From the NCBI GenBank assembly GCA_027532905.1, contig JAPZUA010000001.1, positions 789,950 through 853,949 of the forward strand: a stretch of 64,000 bases of DNA, in the 5' to 3' direction. The stretch is from Magnetospirillum sp. Its GTDB lineage: Bacteria > Pseudomonadota > Alphaproteobacteria > CACIAM-22H2. The notes below the pieces were generated by a model, which searched no databases, was not told where the DNA came from, and saw only the letters and a list, made by a program, of their open reading frames with translations. Numbering within the stretch: position 1 is the first letter of the stretch; each line of letters begins with the position of its first letter. Of this stretch, positions 61,498 through 64,000 are shown in pieces. Both the position numbers and the translations under genes were made by a program.

Positions 61498-63174
61498 TCA
61501 ACGAATCTGGTTCAGGAGCTCGGCACCTTGTGTGACGATGCGTTTGCCGGCTTCGATCCCCGAGACGATCAGCAATCGACTTCCGTCAAGCGATTCGAAC
61601 CGCACCTCGCGCGGCAAGAAGCGTTCGGCGTTCGTGTGCTCGTAGACGATCGATTGGCCGTTCGGGCCTCGAATGACGCTGGGGCGCGGAACCGCTATGC
61701 CCGTCCGTTCATCGCTGGTGGATGCGAGAACGGTCAGCAGTTGGCCGGCTCGAAGGCCGCCTACCGCCCCCTCCACGCTGAACTGGATCGGGATCGCCTG
61801 ATTGCGCTCAGCCAGCCCCGAACCGCGGTAAGAGAGCGGCAAGGTACGTCCATCCCCCAAGCGCCCGTTTGCTGACCCGTTGATGGCATGAACTTCGAAA
61901 CTCAACGCCTCCACCCAGAAACGCGAAGGATCGACGATCTGGAAGATGATCGCGTTCGGTTCGGCGATTTGACCCGCGATCGCCTGAACAGCCGCAATGA
62001 CTCCCGAAACCGGGGCGACTAGCCTCTCGGCTTGCCGCTGAGCCCGCTCGAGATTGGCTCGCCGCGCGCGTAGCCCTTGCAGTTCTAACTCCGCATCTTC
62101 GAGCTGAGATCGGGCAATTACACTCTGGAGTTGCCGAAACCGCTCGAGACGGCGCTCCACAATAGAGATCTGCTGGTCGAGTTCCCGCGACTGCTGCTGT
62201 TGGCTGGTGACGTCTGCGGCCCCGACGGCCGGTTGAACTAGGGCAAGAACGTCACCGGCCGTAACGCGAGTTCCAAGCCGGGGGAAGCCGCCCGGCGGGG
62301 GAGCAAGCCGTCCGGCCACGGATGCCTGGACATAGCCCGCTGCGTTCGGGTCTGAAATGACGCGCCCAGGGAGTTCCACAGTTCCCGAAAATGTCCGAAC
62401 CTCCGTGAAGACGGTCCTGATGGCGAGAATGCGCTGGGTCGTTTTCGGAACAAAGATTGCGCCGTCGGCAAATCGCTGTGCCACATCCCGCTCTGCGATC
62501 GCGGGAACGGAAGTCGATGGCTCGGCAGCGTCGGAAGGCGTTGCATTCATAAGGATCAGTGCCGCAAGCGCAACCATGGCCGTCTTGCGCGACAGTCGGC
62601 GGAACATTGCGGCCACAACGAGACCCGCAACAAATGCCAGACCGCCGACTATCCAAAGGCTGGCGTCTCTGTTTGCAAGCCGTGTCTGGATGACCTCTGC
62701 CCACAGGCCCCCAAAGATTGCATTCAACAGACCGCCACTTGCCCCCTGGCGTGCCGGAGGCTCGGGAATGGCAAGCGTAGCCGTGAGAACCTCGATTGTA
62801 TCCTTGGCTTGGACAGTGAATGCGATATCGTAACTGCCGGGCCGAGCCAGCCACGGCGCGTCGACCATATAGGCGCCATCCGGCGTCGCCGACGCCTTGA
62901 TCGTCCCAGCCGGGCCGTCTAGTTCGATCTCGGCATCGTGGATGGGCTCGTTGCCTCGAAATGTGTCGAGATAGATTCTCAGATTTGGGCCACGTGCAAT
63001 AGCGACCAACTCGAAATCCGCCGACGACGCGTCTGCGCGCGGCGCAATCGTCAAAGACACCGGCGGCGGCGGCGCGCCGTGGTCATGCCCTTCGTGAGCC
63101 GCAGTTGGCAACGCGCCGAAAAGCATCGCCGACACCAACAGAAAAAACAGTTTATTCAAGGATTTGGAGATCAT
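61498..63174 (-). CDS. Periplasmic adaptor (CusB-like) with an N-terminal extra module
   Basis: The product is 558 aa, longer than usual CusB. A signal peptide and His-rich [12 protein letters not shown] introduce a beta-sandwich module (about 38-140); then a membrane helix (about 172-194) and a second hydrophobic stretch (about 200-216), then the adaptor proper (about 235-555): [20 protein letters not shown], a coiled-coil hairpin around [40 protein letters not shown]. The first 140 residues may bind metal. ATG at 63174 is used; an upstream frame start is TTG. Confidence 0.85.
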   Translation of the reverse strand: MISKSLNKLFFLLVSAMLFGALPTAAHEGHDHGAPPPPVSLTIAPRADASSADFELVAIARGPNLRIYLDTFRGNEPIHDAEIELDGPAGTIKASATPDGAYMVDAPWLARPGSYDIAFTVQAKDTIEVLTATLAIPEPPARQGASGGLLNAIFGGLWAEVIQTRLANRDASLWIVGGLAFVAGLVVAAMFRRLSRKTAMVALAALILMNATPSDAAEPSTSVPAIAERDVAQRFADGAIFVPKTTQRILAIRTVFTEVRTFSGTVELPGRVISDPNAAGYVQASVAGRLAPPPGGFPRLGTRVTAGDVLALVQPAVGAADVTSQQQQSRELDQQISIVERRLERFRQLQSVIARSQLEDAELELQGLRARRANLERAQRQAERLVAPVSGVIAAVQAIAGQIAEPNAIIFQIVDPSRFWVEALSFEVHAINGSANGRLGDGRTLPLSYRGSGLAERNQAIPIQFSVEGAVGGLRAGQLLTVLASTSDERTGIAVPRPSVIRGPNGQSIVYEHTNAERFLPREVRFESLDGSRLLIVSGIEAGKRIVTQGAELLNQIR

Positions 63175-63257
63175 ATCGGCCCTGTCGATGAAATGGTCCG
63201 ACAATGACCGTAGTGAACGCTCTGCCAGAAATGATTTCGGCTCTGTAACCGATTATT

Positions 63258-64000
63258 TCAGGCCGAGGGCTGCGCCTTGGGGAGACTGACAGAAGCGACC
63301 AGCCCGCCATCAACGTGATTTTCGAACGTCACGGTGCCACCATGTCCCTCGATAATCGTATGCGCGATCGTGAGGCCAAGTCCGAACCCGCCGGTTTCCT
63401 GATTGCGTGATGGTTCGAGGCGGACAAAAGGCGCAAGGGCACGCTTAACATCATCCGGCGCGATGCCTGGCCCCCTATCTCGGATGCTGACGACGACGGT
63501 CTTGGGTCGATCCTCGACAACTACTTGTGCGAGGCGGCCATACTTGATCGCGTTGTCGACTAGATTGCCGAATGCGCGCTTCAATGCGAGACGTCTGCCG
63601 GAAACGCTGACGTTGGCGGCGCCTTCAAGCGTGACGGAACGCCCGCGATCGGTCGCGTCGTCCATAATCGTTTTAAGGATTGCGACGATGTCGATTTGCT
63701 TGATTTCCTCGTCGGCTCGATCACCGCGCAGATAGGCAAGCGTCTGGTCAAGCATCCTTTCCATCTCATCGAGGTCAGCCGCAATTGCTGCCCGCGTTTC
63801 TTGCTCCGCAACGTCCTCGATCCTGAAACGCAGCCGTGTGATCGGCGTCTTGAGATCATGCGAGACAGCCGCCAGCGCCTGGGTACGATCATCAATCAGT
63901 CTGCCGATGCGGCGCTGCATTTCGTTGAAGGCGACCGCGAGTGCTCGGACCTCGCGCGGCCCGTCTTCCGGCACGAGGACAGCGACCTTGCTTCTGTAGA
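63258..64000 (-). CDS. Sensor histidine kinase of the metal-efflux cluster (5' end cut by window edge)
   Basis: The reverse strand is open to the window edge. A HAMP-type tail (EVRALAVAFNEMQRRIGRLI) leads to HisKA with the phospho-acceptor histidine in ALAAVSHDLKTPITRLRFRI, and an HATPase domain with NLVDNAIKYGRLA, IRDRGPGIAPDDV and GFGLGLTIAHTI. The sequence continues beyond 64000 without a convincing start, so the N-terminal sensor is outside. It precedes the adaptor and pump on the same strand and probably controls them with a response regulator outside the window. Confidence 0.92.
   Translation of the reverse strand, partial: YRSKVAVLVPEDGPREVRALAVAFNEMQRRIGRLIDDRTQALAAVSHDLKTPITRLRFRIEDVAEQETRAAIAADLDEMERMLDQTLAYLRGDRADEEIKQIDIVAILKTIMDDATDRGRSVTLEGAANVSVSGRRLALKRAFGNLVDNAIKYGRLAQVVVEDRPKTVVVSIRDRGPGIAPDDVKRALAPFVRLEPSRNQETGGFGLGLTIAHTIIEGHGGTVTFENHVDGGLVASVSLPKAQPSA

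Overview
The window comes from a high-GC alphaproteobacterium, most likely a member or relative of the Rhodospirillales. The grounds are a Mic60/mitofilin-type membrane protein inside the heme operon next to hemC and hemY, a split flagellar export locus with an fhlB-like gene, Rhodospirillales-type FliP and FlgBC-FliE-FliQR-FlhB order, acetyl-CoA synthetase, and a bacteriochlorophyll synthase gene (bchG). No rRNA, prophage, plasmid origin or CRISPR array was seen. One tRNA gene, tRNA-Thr(CGU), is present.

Layout. 0-3 kb: a partial PfkB kinase, an O-methyltransferase, a Spy-like periplasmic protein, tRNA-Thr, a DUF423 membrane protein and a SnoaL-like protein. 3.3-5.8 kb: a translationally coupled pair of large helical proteins that I do not recognise. 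5.8-9.9 kb: the minus-strand heme operon hemC, a hemD-Mic60 fusion, then hemY. 10.0-12.9 kb: tsaD, gpsA, an EVE-domain gene and a Rieske gene, mostly overlapping by 4 bases. 13-15.4 kb: acs and a small membrane protein. 15.4-20.7 kb: two divergent flagellar transcription units. 20.7-26.7 kb: a class A penicillin-binding protein, a ring-opening amidohydrolase of the cyanuric acid hydrolase/barbiturase family divergent from a periplasmic binding protein, a UgpC-type ABC ATPase and HU. 27-44.3 kb: a mosaic of metabolic and repair genes (pirin, RidA with its WYL regulator, Uup-type ABC-F, FAH hydrolase, a kdgK-SDR-cupin operon, ogt with an oxygenase, SelO, DUF1989, dienelactone hydrolase, bchG).

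44.3-57.2 kb differs from its surroundings. Base composition is visibly more AT-rich, spacing is looser, and it holds a decayed IS3-type element (46.9-47.7 kb) plus an orphan copy of the same IS end at 44.5 kb. The cargo is one unknown membrane protein and one Gfo/Idh/MocA oxidoreductase, followed by a run of sensory proteins: a PAS-PAS chemoreceptor, two PAS_5-like proteins, a membrane chemoreceptor and two membrane histidine kinases, with no response regulator or CheA/CheW. 57.2-64 kb is a heavy-metal (probably Cu/Ag) efflux block on the minus strand: a partial sensor kinase, a CusB-like adaptor, a CusA/CzcA-like RND pump, a small periplasmic protein and a methionine-rich DUF305 protein.

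The most unusual points are the HemD-Mic60 fusion, the orphan bchG beside an island boundary, the unknown 3.3-5.8 kb gene pair, the amidohydrolase/binding-protein pair, and the IS-bounded sensory island. All assignments rest on reading the translated sequences and motifs; no database search was run.
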